From Streptomyces sp. ITFR-16 (GTDB lineage: Bacteria; Actinomycetota; Actinomycetes; Streptomycetales; Streptomycetaceae): a stretch of DNA of 64,000 nt. Made by a program: the position numbers and the translations under genes. The notes beneath the pieces are model-generated. The model ran no database searches. It was not told the DNA's origin and saw nothing but the letters and a program-made list of their open reading frames with translations. The DNA lies in NCBI RefSeq assembly GCF_031844705.1, contig NZ_CP134609.1, forward strand, positions 7,564,001 through 7,628,000. Direction: 5' to 3'. Shown in pieces: positions 9,471-17,751 of this stretch (positions are counted from its first letter, which is position 1; each line of letters begins with the position of its first letter).

Positions 9471-11258
9471 TCAGTCCTCCGTCGGGAATCGCGCGGTGCT
9501 GCCGTCGGCCAGGCCGACCGTCAGCCCCTCGCCGTCCAGCCGTACATCGGTCACCGCGGGCCCGGCGGACGCCGCCTGGTAGACCGAGGCGAAGGTGACA
9601 CGGTCGGTGTCGGCGGTGAAGTCCACCCGGGTCCGCACACGTTGCGGGTCGTCGGCCGGCCCCGGGCCCGGCCGGCTCACCGGGCGCACCGGTACACCGG
9701 CCCGGTGGGTGTGCCAGCCGTGCAGGGTCTCGTCGCCGTACCAGGTGGTGCGCGCCGCTCCGGCCTCCTGCACCTGTACGTCGAGCGCGGTGCCGGGCCG
9801 CAACTGCGCGGTGACGCGCCGCGCCTGATCGGCCGTCACCGTCAGCAGGTCGACCAGATATCCAGGGCCCGCCACGATCCGCCGCACCCCGCGCACCCTC
9901 TCGTACGCCGTGGTCACCTCGGCGGTGACCGAGCGGTCGTCGCGGGAGAGCAGCGCGCCCGTGCACTCCGCCTGCTCGGCGCCGTCCACCCGGAACGCCG
10001 GATGGGCCTCGGTCGACGCGTACAGATCGCGGAACCCGTCGTGGGCGTAGGGCACCTGGCCGGGGTCGGGCTGCCAGGGCGTGGTGTCGCCGTAGAGATA
10101 AAGAGACAGTTTGTCGCGGTGGCCGTGCGAACCGCCGTGCGGCCCGAAGTCCAGCAGCGCGTGAATGCCCGCGACCCGCAGCACCGCGTACCCGGCCTCG
10201 GTGAACAGCGTGAGCGCACCGGGTGCGGCACGCTCCGGCAGCGGCGGGCCGGTGAACCAGCCGTCCAGCTCCCGGTCCAGGCCGTCGTCGGCCCCGCCCA
10301 GCTCGGCGCGGGCCCGCGCGGCGACCGCGTCCAGCGCGGCGGACGGTACCAACTGCTGTGCCAGCGCCGCCAGTTCGAGCCATTCCAAGGCGAGCGGGGC
10401 GCGCAGGTACGGGCCGTCGTGCAGCGCGGGCAGAATGCCGCCCGGAGTGGCGATCGCCGCCAGCACGTCCGTCATCCCGGCCAGCACCCCCACCACATCG
10501 GCGGGCAGGGCCGCCGGATCGGTGCCCCGCAGCGCCAGCAGCGCGGCCCGCAGCACGAAGCCGTGGTAGTAGGTACTGCCCTCCCACTCCCAGCCGTCGT
10601 CGGCGACCGCGACCCGCAGATGCGCGTACAGCCCGCTGTCGCCCTCCAGCCACTCCTTGCGGCCGTCCCACTCCTGCCCGCGCACCACCGCGCCGGCCCG
10701 CCCGCAGGCGGCGCCCGCGGCGTTGAGCCACGCGGTGTAGTTCGAGGCCAGCTGCCCCTTGCCCACCAGCACGGCGCGGGCGTCCAGCGCGGCCCCCTCC
10801 AGCGCGTCCAGCAGGGGGAGCACCCCGGCGAGACCGTCCGTACCGCGCTCGGCCAGCGTCAGGACGGTGTGCCCGATGTTCACCGCCCAGATCGCGTCGG
10901 TCAGCGCCTGGTGGAAGAGCCGGCCCCGCAGCATCCAGCTCTGCGCCTCACCGTGCCGTGCGGTGGCCAGCTCCTCGTACAGCGCGGTGTACTCGACGAG
11001 CCGCGCCACCGCCTCGGCCCGCTCGCCCCGGTGGGCGAGCACCCGCAGATGCCGCGCCCACGCCTGGTGCGACAGCACCAGCCAGGCGCCGCGCACCGCC
11101 TCGTCGTCCACCCGGCAGCCGTACGCACACCGCGCACCGCCCTCGGGGAACACCCCGCCGAGCACATCGCCGTGATCCAGCTCCACCCCGTGCGCCGGGC
11201 AGACGTAGGCGTGCCACCAGCCGCCGCGCTCCCGGGCGATCCGCCTCAGCGCGGCCAT
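9471..11258 (-). CDS. Heparinase II/III-fold lyase with N-terminal Cys/His cluster (copy 2)
   Basis: This 595-residue protein shares the fold of its neighbour but is clearly a different subfamily. An N-terminal Cys/His set (Cys20, His23, Cys44, Cys48) could bind zinc. The toroid includes KGQLASNYTAW (Asn173) and EWEGSTYYHGF (Tyr230/231). The C-terminal heparinase_II_III segment opens with FGPHGGSHGHRDKLSL (His374, His378, His380). It has no signal peptide. The ATG at 11258 lies inside the SDR gene, giving a 13 bp overlap. PL15-like exo-oligosaccharide lyases have a similar layout, which fits release of unsaturated monosaccharides in the cytoplasm that the SDR might then reduce; this is inference. 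Confidence 0.78.
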   Translation of the reverse strand: MAALRRIARERGGWWHAYVCPAHGVELDHGDVLGGVFPEGGARCAYGCRVDDEAVRGAWLVLSHQAWARHLRVLAHRGERAEAVARLVEYTALYEELATARHGEAQSWMLRGRLFHQALTDAIWAVNIGHTVLTLAERGTDGLAGVLPLLDALEGAALDARAVLVGKGQLASNYTAWLNAAGAACGRAGAVVRGQEWDGRKEWLEGDSGLYAHLRVAVADDGWEWEGSTYYHGFVLRAALLALRGTDPAALPADVVGVLAGMTDVLAAIATPGGILPALHDGPYLRAPLALEWLELAALAQQLVPSAALDAVAARARAELGGADDGLDRELDGWFTGPPLPERAAPGALTLFTEAGYAVLRVAGIHALLDFGPHGGSHGHRDKLSLYLYGDTTPWQPDPGQVPYAHDGFRDLYASTEAHPAFRVDGAEQAECTGALLSRDDRSVTAEVTTAYERVRGVRRIVAGPGYLVDLLTVTADQARRVTAQLRPGTALDVQVQEAGAARTTWYGDETLHGWHTHRAGVPVRPVSRPGPGPADDPQRVRTRVDFTADTDRVTFASVYQAASAGPAVTDVRLDGEGLTVGLADGSTARFPTED

Positions 11259-12010
11259 ACGCCACCGTCGATGTCCACCGTGGTGGCGGTGAGGAAACCG
11301 GAGGCGGGCGATGCCAGGTGGACGACGGCGGCGGCGACGTCCTCGGGGGTGCCGGCCCGGCCCACCGGGATGCCCGCTTCCATCGCCTGCTGCGCCTCGG
11401 GCGCGGTGAACGTGTCGTGGAAGGCGGTGCCCTTGATGAAGCCGGGGGCGACGGTGTTCACCGTGATGCCGCTGCCGCCGAGCTCCTTGGCCAGACCCTT
11501 GGTGAAGCCCCGGATGCCCGCCTTGGCGGCCGCGTAGGCGACCGAGCCGGGGCCGCCGCCGTTGTGCGCGGCCAGCGACGACATCGTGACGACGCGCCCG
11601 GCGGGGGACTCCTTCAGATGCGGCAGCGCGGCCCGCACCGTACGGAACGTCGAGGTCAGGTTGGTGTCGATGACCTGAGCGAAGTGCTCGTCGGACATCT
11701 CGGCGATCGTCGTCCGGCCGATCAGATGGCCCGCGTTGCAGACGAGCACGTCCAGCCCGCCGAGGAACCCGGTGGCCTCCTCGACACAGCGGTCGACCTC
11801 GGCCGTCACCGTCACATCGGCGCGGAACGCCTTGGCCCGCCGGCCCAGCGCCTCGATCGCGGAGACCGTCCGCGCGGCCTCGTCGGCCGAGGAGTGGTAG
11901 TGGACGGCGACATCGGCGCCGGCCTCGGCCAGGGCGACGGCGATGGCGCGGCCGATGCCGTGGCCCGCTCCCGTCACCAGGGCGCGGGAGCCGTTGAGAT
12001 CAGCAGACAT
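11246..12010 (-). CDS. SDR-family NAD(P)-dependent oxidoreductase
   Basis: A classical 254-residue short-chain dehydrogenase. The cofactor motif TGAGHGIG is at 13-20, the CNAG motif at 91-94, and the catalytic Ser144/145, Tyr159 and Lys163 in SVAYAAAKAG. The C-terminus DIDGGVWPR is typical of this family, which includes 2-keto-3-deoxygluconate and related uronate-derived ketose reductases (KduD type). The location between the ABC importer and two lyases suggests reduction of a keto-uronate released from the polymer, but the substrate is not fixed by sequence. It starts 48 bp after the permease stop and overlaps the following gene by 13 bp. Confidence 0.85.
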   Translation of the reverse strand: MSADLNGSRALVTGAGHGIGRAIAVALAEAGADVAVHYHSSADEAARTVSAIEALGRRAKAFRADVTVTAEVDRCVEEATGFLGGLDVLVCNAGHLIGRTTIAEMSDEHFAQVIDTNLTSTFRTVRAALPHLKESPAGRVVTMSSLAAHNGGGPGSVAYAAAKAGIRGFTKGLAKELGGSGITVNTVAPGFIKGTAFHDTFTAPEAQQAMEAGIPVGRAGTPEDVAAAVVHLASPASGFLTATTVDIDGGVWPR

Positions 12011-12058
12011 GGGGGGTAACCCTTTCGGTATCCGGTCGCAAAGGGCGGCCGGGACCGG

Positions 12059-12982
12059 TCACTTGAGACCGGCGGTTGCGAAGCCCTGCACGAAGTAGCG
12101 CTGGCCGATGAGGAAGAGCACGACCATGGGCAGGGTGGCGAGCGTGGTGCCCGCCATCAGGAAGTGCCACTGGGTGCCGTTCTCCGTCTTGAAGACGGAC
12201 AGACCCACCTGGATGACCCGCAGGCTGTCCGTCCGGGTCACCAGCAGCGGCCACAGGAAGTTGTTCCACGACGACTCGAAGGTCAGCAGCGCCACCGTGG
12301 TGAGCGCGGGCTTGACCTGCGGCGTCATGATGCGGGCGTAGATGCGGAACTCGCCCAGGCCGTCGAGCCGGGCCGCCTCCTCCAGCTCGACCGGGAGGTC
12401 CAGATAGAACTGCCGGAAGAGGAAGACGGCGAACGGGGTGACCGCGCCGGGCACGATGAGCGCCCACCAGGAGTCCAGCCAGCCGCTGCCGCCCTGGCCG
12501 AAGAGGTCGTTCCCGCCGGCCAGCGGCATGAAGCGGACGATCAGGAACTCCGGCAGCACCTTGGTGTACGTCGGGATCATCAGCGCGGCGATGAACAGAT
12601 AGAAGATGACCTCGCTGCCCCGGAACCTGATCCGGGCCAGCGCGTACCCGGCCATCGACGCCACCAGCACGTTGATCAGGGTGTGGCTGAAGGCGATGAT
12701 GAAGCTGTTGCGGGCGTACGTGGCGAAGGGCGCGGCCTTCAGCGCGTCGATGTAGTTGCCGAACTCCCAGTGCTCCGGGAGCAGTCCGGCGTCCTGCGAC
12801 GCGATCTCCACCGGCGTCTTGAGCGAGGTCAGCACCATCCAGACGAACGGCACCACCATCAGCAGCGAGATGACCGACAGCGTGAGGTAGAGCGCGATCC
12901 TGCCCACGGGGAGCGGCCTGCGCCGCGTCCCGGGGCGGGGCGTGTGCGCGGCCTGCGGCTTGTGCAGCTCAGTTGTGGCCAC
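12059..12982 (-). CDS. Carbohydrate ABC transporter permease, MalG type
   Basis: This 307-residue inner-membrane permease has six predicted helices and the cytoplasmic EAA loop that docks the ATPase (EEAARLDGLGEFRIYARI, about 201-218). It pairs with the MalF-type permease, whose gene it overlaps by 14 bp. No ATPase gene is present in the operon. That is normal for Streptomyces CUT1 importers, which usually share the multitask ATPase MsiK encoded elsewhere. Its expected role is uptake of oligosaccharides released by the exported lyase and esterase. The N-terminal ~25 residues are Pro/Arg-rich and precede the first helix. Confidence 0.9.
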   Translation of the reverse strand: MATTELHKPQAAHTPRPGTRRRPLPVGRIALYLTLSVISLLMVVPFVWMVLTSLKTPVEIASQDAGLLPEHWEFGNYIDALKAAPFATYARNSFIIAFSHTLINVLVASMAGYALARIRFRGSEVIFYLFIAALMIPTYTKVLPEFLIVRFMPLAGGNDLFGQGGSGWLDSWWALIVPGAVTPFAVFLFRQFYLDLPVELEEAARLDGLGEFRIYARIMTPQVKPALTTVALLTFESSWNNFLWPLLVTRTDSLRVIQVGLSVFKTENGTQWHFLMAGTTLATLPMVVLFLIGQRYFVQGFATAGLK

Positions 12983-13940
12983 GGGTGCCTCCCATGATCC
13001 GCCGGTTGACCAGGGTGAAGCCCATCAGCAGGACGAACAGCACCAGGGACTGGGCGCAGGCGTAGCCGACGCGGAACTCCCGGAAGGCGGACTTGTAGAT
13101 CTCATACGTCATCATCGTGGTGCTGTTGGCGGGTCCGCCGTCGGTGAGGATGTAGATCTGGTCGAACGACTGGAACGCGCTGATCATCGAGGTGATGAGC
13201 ACGAAGAACGTCGCGGGCTTCAGCAGCGGCAGGGTGATCGAGAAGAACTGCCGCACCTTGGAGGCGCCGTCCACCGAGGCCGCCTCGTACAGCTCCTTCG
13301 GCAGGGACTGCAGCGCGGCCAGGTAGATGAGCATCTTCATGCCGATGCCCTGCCAGATGCCGACCAGGATCACCGAGGGCATCGCCCAGGAGGTGGACGA
13401 CAGCCAGGCCGGGCCGTCGATGCCGACGAAGGACAGCAGGGTGTTGAGCAGCCCGTTGCCCGGGTTGTAGATCCACAGCCAGACCAGTGCGATCGCGACC
13501 GTCGCGGTGACCTGCGGCAGGAAGATCGCGGTGCGGAAGATGCCCCGTGCCTTCAGGCCGGTGTGCAGGGCCAGCGCCATCAGCAGACCCAGCATCATGC
13601 CGAACGGCACGGTGAAGAACGTGTAGACGACGGTGTTCACGATGGACTTGCGGAACACCGCGTCGTCCAGCATGTCCCGGAAGTTGTCGAGCCCCACGAA
13701 CTGCGGCGGGGTCAGCACGTCGTACCTGGTGAAGGCCAGGGCCACCGAGGCGACGACCGGCAGACCGATCCAGAGCGAGGCGTGCAGCAGGGCGGGCGCC
13801 ACCATCAGCATGCCGGCCCGCTGCCTGCGGCGCCCGGGACCCGTCGGTGTGCGGCGGGAGCGCCGCGTCACCGGTGCGGTGCTCTCAGGCGGGGAAGGCG
13901 GCCGCGCGGGCCGCGTCTTCAGTACGGATACAGCTCCCAC
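12969..13940 (-). CDS. Carbohydrate ABC transporter permease, MalF type
   Basis: This 323-residue permease partners the MalG-type subunit. After a basic, Pro-rich tail (1-40) come six hydrophobic segments and an EAA-like loop (LYEAASVDGASKVRQFF) before the last helices. The start is taken as the GTG at 13940, with GAGG about 8 nt upstream, 9 bp after the solute-binding-protein stop. An in-frame ATG at MLMVAPALL near residue 44 would cut the tail but not the membrane part. It belongs to the CUT1 family of oligosaccharide importers. Confidence 0.88.
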   Translation of the reverse strand: MGAVSVLKTRPARPPSPPESTAPVTRRSRRTPTGPGRRRQRAGMLMVAPALLHASLWIGLPVVASVALAFTRYDVLTPPQFVGLDNFRDMLDDAVFRKSIVNTVVYTFFTVPFGMMLGLLMALALHTGLKARGIFRTAIFLPQVTATVAIALVWLWIYNPGNGLLNTLLSFVGIDGPAWLSSTSWAMPSVILVGIWQGIGMKMLIYLAALQSLPKELYEAASVDGASKVRQFFSITLPLLKPATFFVLITSMISAFQSFDQIYILTDGGPANSTTMMTYEIYKSAFREFRVGYACAQSLVLFVLLMGFTLVNRRIMGGTRGHN

Positions 13941-13949
13941 GACGACGCC

Positions 13950-15218
13950 TCACATCCGGCCGATGGCGGCCTCGGCGAGCCGGCCGAGTTCCGCGATGGC
14001 GTCCTTCGCGGACTGTCCGCCCACGATCGCGGGCTCCAGCGTCGGCTTGATCTTCTCGCGGATCTCCATCCAGGCGGCGGTGCCCCCCTCCGAGCAGGCG
14101 TCGCCCATGCTCCGCAGGGAGAGGTCGACGAACTTGTTCTCCTTCACGTAGCCGGTGTCGTTGAGGTCCTTGAGCCCCGGCACCGAACCGCGCTGCTTGG
14201 CGGCGCCCAGGATCGATTCGGGGGTCGCGAGGTACTCCACCAGTGCGCGGGCCGCCGCGGGGTGCTTGGAACTCGCCGACTGCGTGACGAGCGTGCCGCC
14301 CTGGAGCATCGCCGGCCGGCGGTTGGCCAGTACGAACGCGCCGAGCGTGTCGTCCTTCATCAGATCCGGCGTCTGGTCGCGGACCTGGTTCCACAGGGCG
14401 CTGGTCGTCATCATCATCGACGCCTTGCCGGTCTGGACGTTGGAGGGGGCGCCGGCGTCCGTCTTCTTCGCGTAGTCGGCCGAGCCGTCCTTGATCAGGT
14501 CCTTGAAGAACTGCAGGGCCTCGACGCCCCGGCTGTCGGTGAACAGCACCTTCCTGCCGTCCGCGCTGAAGAGCTGGCCGCCGTTGGCGAAGAGGAACGT
14601 CTCCCAGCACTGGCGCAGATCGATGGAGAACGGGTCGAAGCCGATCCGCCCGTCCCTCGTCAGCTGCTTCGCCACGGCCCGCAGCTCCGCCCAGTCGGCC
14701 GGGGTCTTCTTGATGCCCGCCTCGGCGAAGTGGTCCTTGCGGTAGACGACGATGCGGGTGTCGAGGACCACGGGCAGCGCGTACAGCCTGCCGTCGTAGC
14801 GCGAGGGCTCCAGCACCCGCTTCTCGTAGTCGTGCGCGGTGGCGAACGACTCCGGGAGCGGGGCGATGGCCTTCTTGGCCGCGAACGGCGGGATCCAGCC
14901 GACCCCCATCATCAGCACGTCCGGCAGCAGGCCGCCGGCGAGACCCGTGGTGATCTTCTCGTTGAGCTGGGCGTACGTGGTGTAGTCGACGTTCACCTTG
15001 ACGTCCGGATACTTCTTCCGGAAGCCGACGAGGAGTTCCTTCTCCAGCAGCGTCTTGCCGTCGGCGCCTTCGTAGATCGGGGTGAGCAGCGTGATCTCGC
15101 CCTCGGCGGGACCGTCGGCGGAGCCTGCGGCCGTGGAGCCGGTCCCGCAGCCGCCGAGTGCGGCAGCGGCCGTCCCGGCACCGATGGCCGCGAGCAGCGA
15201 CCGTCGTTTGAGTTCCAT
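13950..15218 (-). CDS. Extracellular sugar-binding lipoprotein of the ABC importer
   Basis: This 422-residue protein begins with a Tat-type lipoprotein signal, KRRSLL, then an Ala/Gly-rich stretch and the lipobox LGGC with the lipidated Cys24. The mature domain has the family-1 solute-binding layout (ITLLTPIYEGADGKTLLEKE at the start; FDPFSIDLRQCWETFLFANG and QGGTLVTQSASSKHP further on). It should capture the oligosaccharide and deliver it to the two permeases. It is the first gene of the operon. The leader of about 80 nt carries a palindrome, and the promoter overlaps a repeated operator shared with the LacI gene. A purine-rich AAAAGGGG lies just before the ATG. Confidence 0.9.
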   Translation of the reverse strand: MELKRRSLLAAIGAGTAAAALGGCGTGSTAAGSADGPAEGEITLLTPIYEGADGKTLLEKELLVGFRKKYPDVKVNVDYTTYAQLNEKITTGLAGGLLPDVLMMGVGWIPPFAAKKAIAPLPESFATAHDYEKRVLEPSRYDGRLYALPVVLDTRIVVYRKDHFAEAGIKKTPADWAELRAVAKQLTRDGRIGFDPFSIDLRQCWETFLFANGGQLFSADGRKVLFTDSRGVEALQFFKDLIKDGSADYAKKTDAGAPSNVQTGKASMMMTTSALWNQVRDQTPDLMKDDTLGAFVLANRRPAMLQGGTLVTQSASSKHPAAARALVEYLATPESILGAAKQRGSVPGLKDLNDTGYVKENKFVDLSLRSMGDACSEGGTAAWMEIREKIKPTLEPAIVGGQSAKDAIAELGRLAEAAIGRM

Positions 15219-15245
15219 TGGGCACCCCTTTTGAGGTGGAGGCAG

Positions 15246-15257
15246 TGGATCGATCCA
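15246..15257. promoter_or_regulatory. 12-bp palindrome in the operon leader
   Basis: TGGATCGATCCA is a perfect 12-bp palindrome 28 bp upstream of the binding-protein ATG and downstream of the predicted transcription start. It shares the ATCGAT core with the operator at 15293-15307, so it may be an auxiliary LacI-family site. Confidence 0.4.
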
Positions 15258-15292
15258 GCGATGGCAACCCAGATCATGGCCGGGAAGCGCTG

Positions 15293-15307
15293 GTAAATCG
15301 ATGCACT
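15293..15307. promoter_or_regulatory. Operator 1 of the glycan operon (LacI-family, predicted)
   Basis: GTAAATCGATGCACT matches a second copy at 15397-15411 (GTAAATCGGTACACT) at 13 of 15 positions. This copy starts just downstream of the predicted -10 of the binding-protein promoter and covers the expected start point, where a repressor would block transcription. Confidence 0.6.
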
Positions 15308-15308
15308 G

Positions 15309-15338
15309 ATGCTAGGAACGCCCTGAGAGAGACGTCAA
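15309..15338 (-). promoter_or_regulatory. Promoter of the glycan-utilisation operon
   Basis: Read on the minus strand, TTGACG (15338-15333) and TAGCAT (15314-15309) are separated by 18 bp, a good match to the housekeeping sigma-factor pattern. The start point would fall near 15302, giving a leader of about 83 nt before the ATG at 15218. It is the only convincing promoter for the eleven minus-strand genes, which are otherwise separated by 48 bp or less. Confidence 0.65.
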
Positions 15339-15396
15339 CAGCTGATGCACAACAATTTTCGGGGAAGTTAACCGGTGTAACGGTGAAGAGAGTTCA

Positions 15397-15411
15397 GTAA
15401 ATCGGTACACT
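15397..15411. promoter_or_regulatory. Operator 2, in the lacI promoter (predicted)
   Basis: GTAAATCGGTACACT is the second copy of the repeated operator. Its last six bases, TACACT (15406-15411), look like the -10 element for the plus-strand regulator gene, so binding here would give autorepression. The -35 is weak. A further short palindrome GAACACGTTC (15421-15430) sits between this site and the ribosome-binding site. Confidence 0.55.
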
Positions 15412-15445
15412 AGTCTGGCTGAACACGTTCCGAACCGGAGGTGGC

Positions 15446-16537
15446 ATGAGCGGGGTAACGATCCATCAGGTCGCGGAGGCTGCGGGGGTCTCCGCGAGCA
15501 CCGTGTCGAACGTCCTCAACGGGCGTACGGACCGCATGCAGGCGGCCACCCTGGCCCGCGTGGAGCAGGTGATCGAACAGCTCAGCTACCGGCCCAACCG
15601 CGCCGCGCGCATGCTGCGCACCGGCAGGATCAAGGTCATCGGCCTGATCGTGCCGTCCGTCGCCAACCCCTTCTGGGGGGCGCTCGCCCGGGAGCTGGAG
15701 GCCATCGCGCTGGCCGAGGGCTATCACGTACTGCTCTGCAACAGCGAGCGCGATCCCGCCCGTGAGCTCAAGTACGGCGAGGAGCTGCTCGCCGACGGGG
15801 TGAGCGGGGTGGTGCTCTGCTCCTCGCTGCCCTCGCTCGACCATGTGGCGCCGCTGCTGGCCCGCGGACTGAAGATGGTCGCCTTCGACCGCACCGCCCA
15901 GGCCGGTGACCCGTCGTCGCTGGCCTCCATCAGCGTCGACAACGCGATGGGCGCCGAGCTGGCCACCCGCCATCTGCTCGAACTGGGCCACCGGCGCCTC
16001 GCGTTCGTCTCCGGCTCGGTGAACAGTGTCAACCGCCGCGAGCGGCTGCGCGGCTTCCGGGCCGCCCTGGAGTCGGCGGGCCTCGACCCGGCCGACGCGA
16101 TCGTCTGGCCCGGCGCCGACACCGCGGAGTTCGGCGACAAGGACGCCGCGGAGCTCGGCCGCAGGGCCGCCCGCGAACTGCTCGCCGGACCGCGCCCGCC
16201 CACCGCGTTCGTCGCCATCAACGACATGTGCGCGATCGGCATCTGCCGGGGCGCGAAGGACGCCGGCCGCACGGCCGGGCAGGACATCTCCGTGGTCGGC
16301 TTCGACGACATCCTGCTCGCCGACCTCTTCGAGCCGCCGCTGACGACCGTGCGCCAGCCGCTCCCGGAGATGGCCGCGGAGACGTTCCAGCATCTGCGCG
16401 CCCGGATCGACTCGGCCCCGGTCGCCGGCCGCTCGCTCCTGATCAGGCCCCGTCTGGTGGTACGGGAGTCGACCGCCGCCGCCCCCGCGACGGAAGCGGC
16501 GGCCGCGGCCTCGGACGACGCCTTCGCGCACAGCTGA
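15446..16537 (+). CDS. LacI-family transcriptional repressor of the glycan operon
   Basis: A 363-residue LacI/GalR regulator. The N-terminal helix-turn-helix is at about 4-26 (TIHQVAEAAGVSASTVSNVL), the hinge RPNRAARMLRTGR at about 48-60, and the type-I periplasmic-binding-like effector domain follows from 61 on (VIGLIVPSVANPFWG to GFDDILLADLFEPPLTTVRQP). A ribosome-binding site GGAGGTG precedes the ATG by a few bases. It is transcribed divergently from the glycan operon and is its obvious local regulator, with an oligosaccharide or derived sugar as the likely inducer. The C-terminal tail is Ala-rich and probably disordered. Confidence 0.92.
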   Translation: MSGVTIHQVAEAAGVSASTVSNVLNGRTDRMQAATLARVEQVIEQLSYRPNRAARMLRTGRIKVIGLIVPSVANPFWGALARELEAIALAEGYHVLLCNSERDPARELKYGEELLADGVSGVVLCSSLPSLDHVAPLLARGLKMVAFDRTAQAGDPSSLASISVDNAMGAELATRHLLELGHRRLAFVSGSVNSVNRRERLRGFRAALESAGLDPADAIVWPGADTAEFGDKDAAELGRRAARELLAGPRPPTAFVAINDMCAIGICRGAKDAGRTAGQDISVVGFDDILLADLFEPPLTTVRQPLPEMAAETFQHLRARIDSAPVAGRSLLIRPRLVVRESTAAAPATEAAAAASDDAFAHS

Positions 16538-16641
16538 GGCGTTGTCCGCGGGGCTGCATCTGGACGTGCGGGCCGGTGGCGGCCGCGGGGTGCCGTGGTA
16601 CGTGCGGTGGCCGAGGGCGCGCGAGGTCCGCCGAGCAGCCG

Positions 16642-17646
16642 CTAGCGGCCCAGCGCCTGCCGCACGCTCAGGTCGTGGTACTTGCCCAGCCGGTACAGCT
16701 CCCAGCACGACAGCACCGTCACCGACACCGGCCCGCCGAGCAGGAACGCGATCCGGGCCAGGGCGGGAACCTCCGCGTTCTCGTTGTTGAACACGGCGAG
16801 GGCCGCCATCACCCACACCAGCAAGGTCGCGAGGACCGGCGGCAGCACCTCGTGGATGTCGGCCGTGCGGAAGACATGCGTGAGGCAGAGCCCGATCCCG
16901 TACAGCGCGAAGCCCACCGACCAGGTGCAGAGGGTGATGATCACGACCTTGCCAGGGACCCCGATGGCGTCGCGGAAGGCGGTGGTCGCCGCGTCGGGCG
17001 CCATGGCGAGGGGGAACGTGGCCATCGACCCCATCAGCGCCGCCACCGCCCCGAAGGACTTGAGGGACCTCCGCAGGTAGAGCCCGCGCAGACCGCCCCG
17101 CGCGGCGCACGCGAACGCGGCGATCACGAACGGGAAGGCGCACACCAGGACGAGCGTGCTGATCCAGCTGTCGCCGAACTTGTCGTCCGCCACCGCCCCG
17201 ACGCCCTCGGCGCTGTCGACCGGCTTGTACGACATGACCAGGACGAGCCAGGCGACGATGCCGAGCCCGGTCCGCCACCGCTGGATCTTGCGGACCGTCA
17301 GGTCCTCGACGACGTCCGGGCGCGAGGGGCGGAAGGCGCGCTGGGCGGCGTAGAACGGGTTGTAGACGCACTTGAGGATCCGCTGTGCGCGCGACAGCGG
17401 CGGCCGGGGCGGGCGCGGCGCCGGCGGCTGCGGGCCGTACGGCCCCGGCGGGTATGGGCCCTGCGGCGGTACGGGCCCGGCCGGCGGGTAGGGCCCGTAC
17501 CCGCCGGGACTGCCCGGACCACCCGGCCCGCGGGGATACGGATAGGGGTACGGGCCGGGCCCGGGGTAGGGCTGGGGGCCCGGGCCCGGCCGTCCGGGGC
17601 CGGGCCCGCCGGGCGGCCCGTAGGGGCCGTTGCCGTATGTACTCAT
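16642..17646 (-). CDS. Membrane protein with Pro/Gly/Tyr-rich N-terminal tail
   Basis: This 334-residue protein starts at the ATG at 17646 (MSTYGNGPYG). The reading frame continues upstream, but that part has no coding character typical of a tail. Residues ~4-90 are a low-complexity Pro/Gly/Tyr tract (repeats such as PYPPGPYGP), probably cytoplasmic and disordered. About six hydrophobic segments follow (starting WISTLVLVCAFPF, GAVAALMGSMATF, VVIITLCTWSVGF, LATLLVWVMAALA). I do not recognise a family or catalytic residues. Similar proline-rich tails occur on many Streptomyces membrane proteins. It appears monocistronic, convergent with lacI. Confidence 0.75.
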   Translation of the reverse strand: MSTYGNGPYGPPGGPGPGRPGPGPQPYPGPGPYPYPYPRGPGGPGSPGGYGPYPPAGPVPPQGPYPPGPYGPQPPAPRPPRPPLSRAQRILKCVYNPFYAAQRAFRPSRPDVVEDLTVRKIQRWRTGLGIVAWLVLVMSYKPVDSAEGVGAVADDKFGDSWISTLVLVCAFPFVIAAFACAARGGLRGLYLRRSLKSFGAVAALMGSMATFPLAMAPDAATTAFRDAIGVPGKVVIITLCTWSVGFALYGIGLCLTHVFRTADIHEVLPPVLATLLVWVMAALAVFNNENAEVPALARIAFLLGGPVSVTVLSCWELYRLGKYHDLSVRQALGR

Positions 17647-17751
17647 GCCGTGCGCCCTCGATGGTTCGGTCCGTGCCGTACGCGGCGCGGCTGGGACCGC
17701 CCGCTCGGCGTGCGGCGTGATCCTACCCATCGGGGAGACGGGGACGCGCGC

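Noticed and set aside
7488..11258. Naming the lyases as heparin or heparan-sulfate enzymes
   Set aside because: The heparinase fold is shared by alginate, heparin, ulvan and other lyases; no sulfatase genes accompany them, so heparin specificity is not supported.
15421..15430. GAACACGTTC in the lacI leader as a KstR site
   Set aside because: The flanking T and A of the KstR consensus are absent and the gene is unrelated to steroid metabolism; a LacI-related role is more likely.
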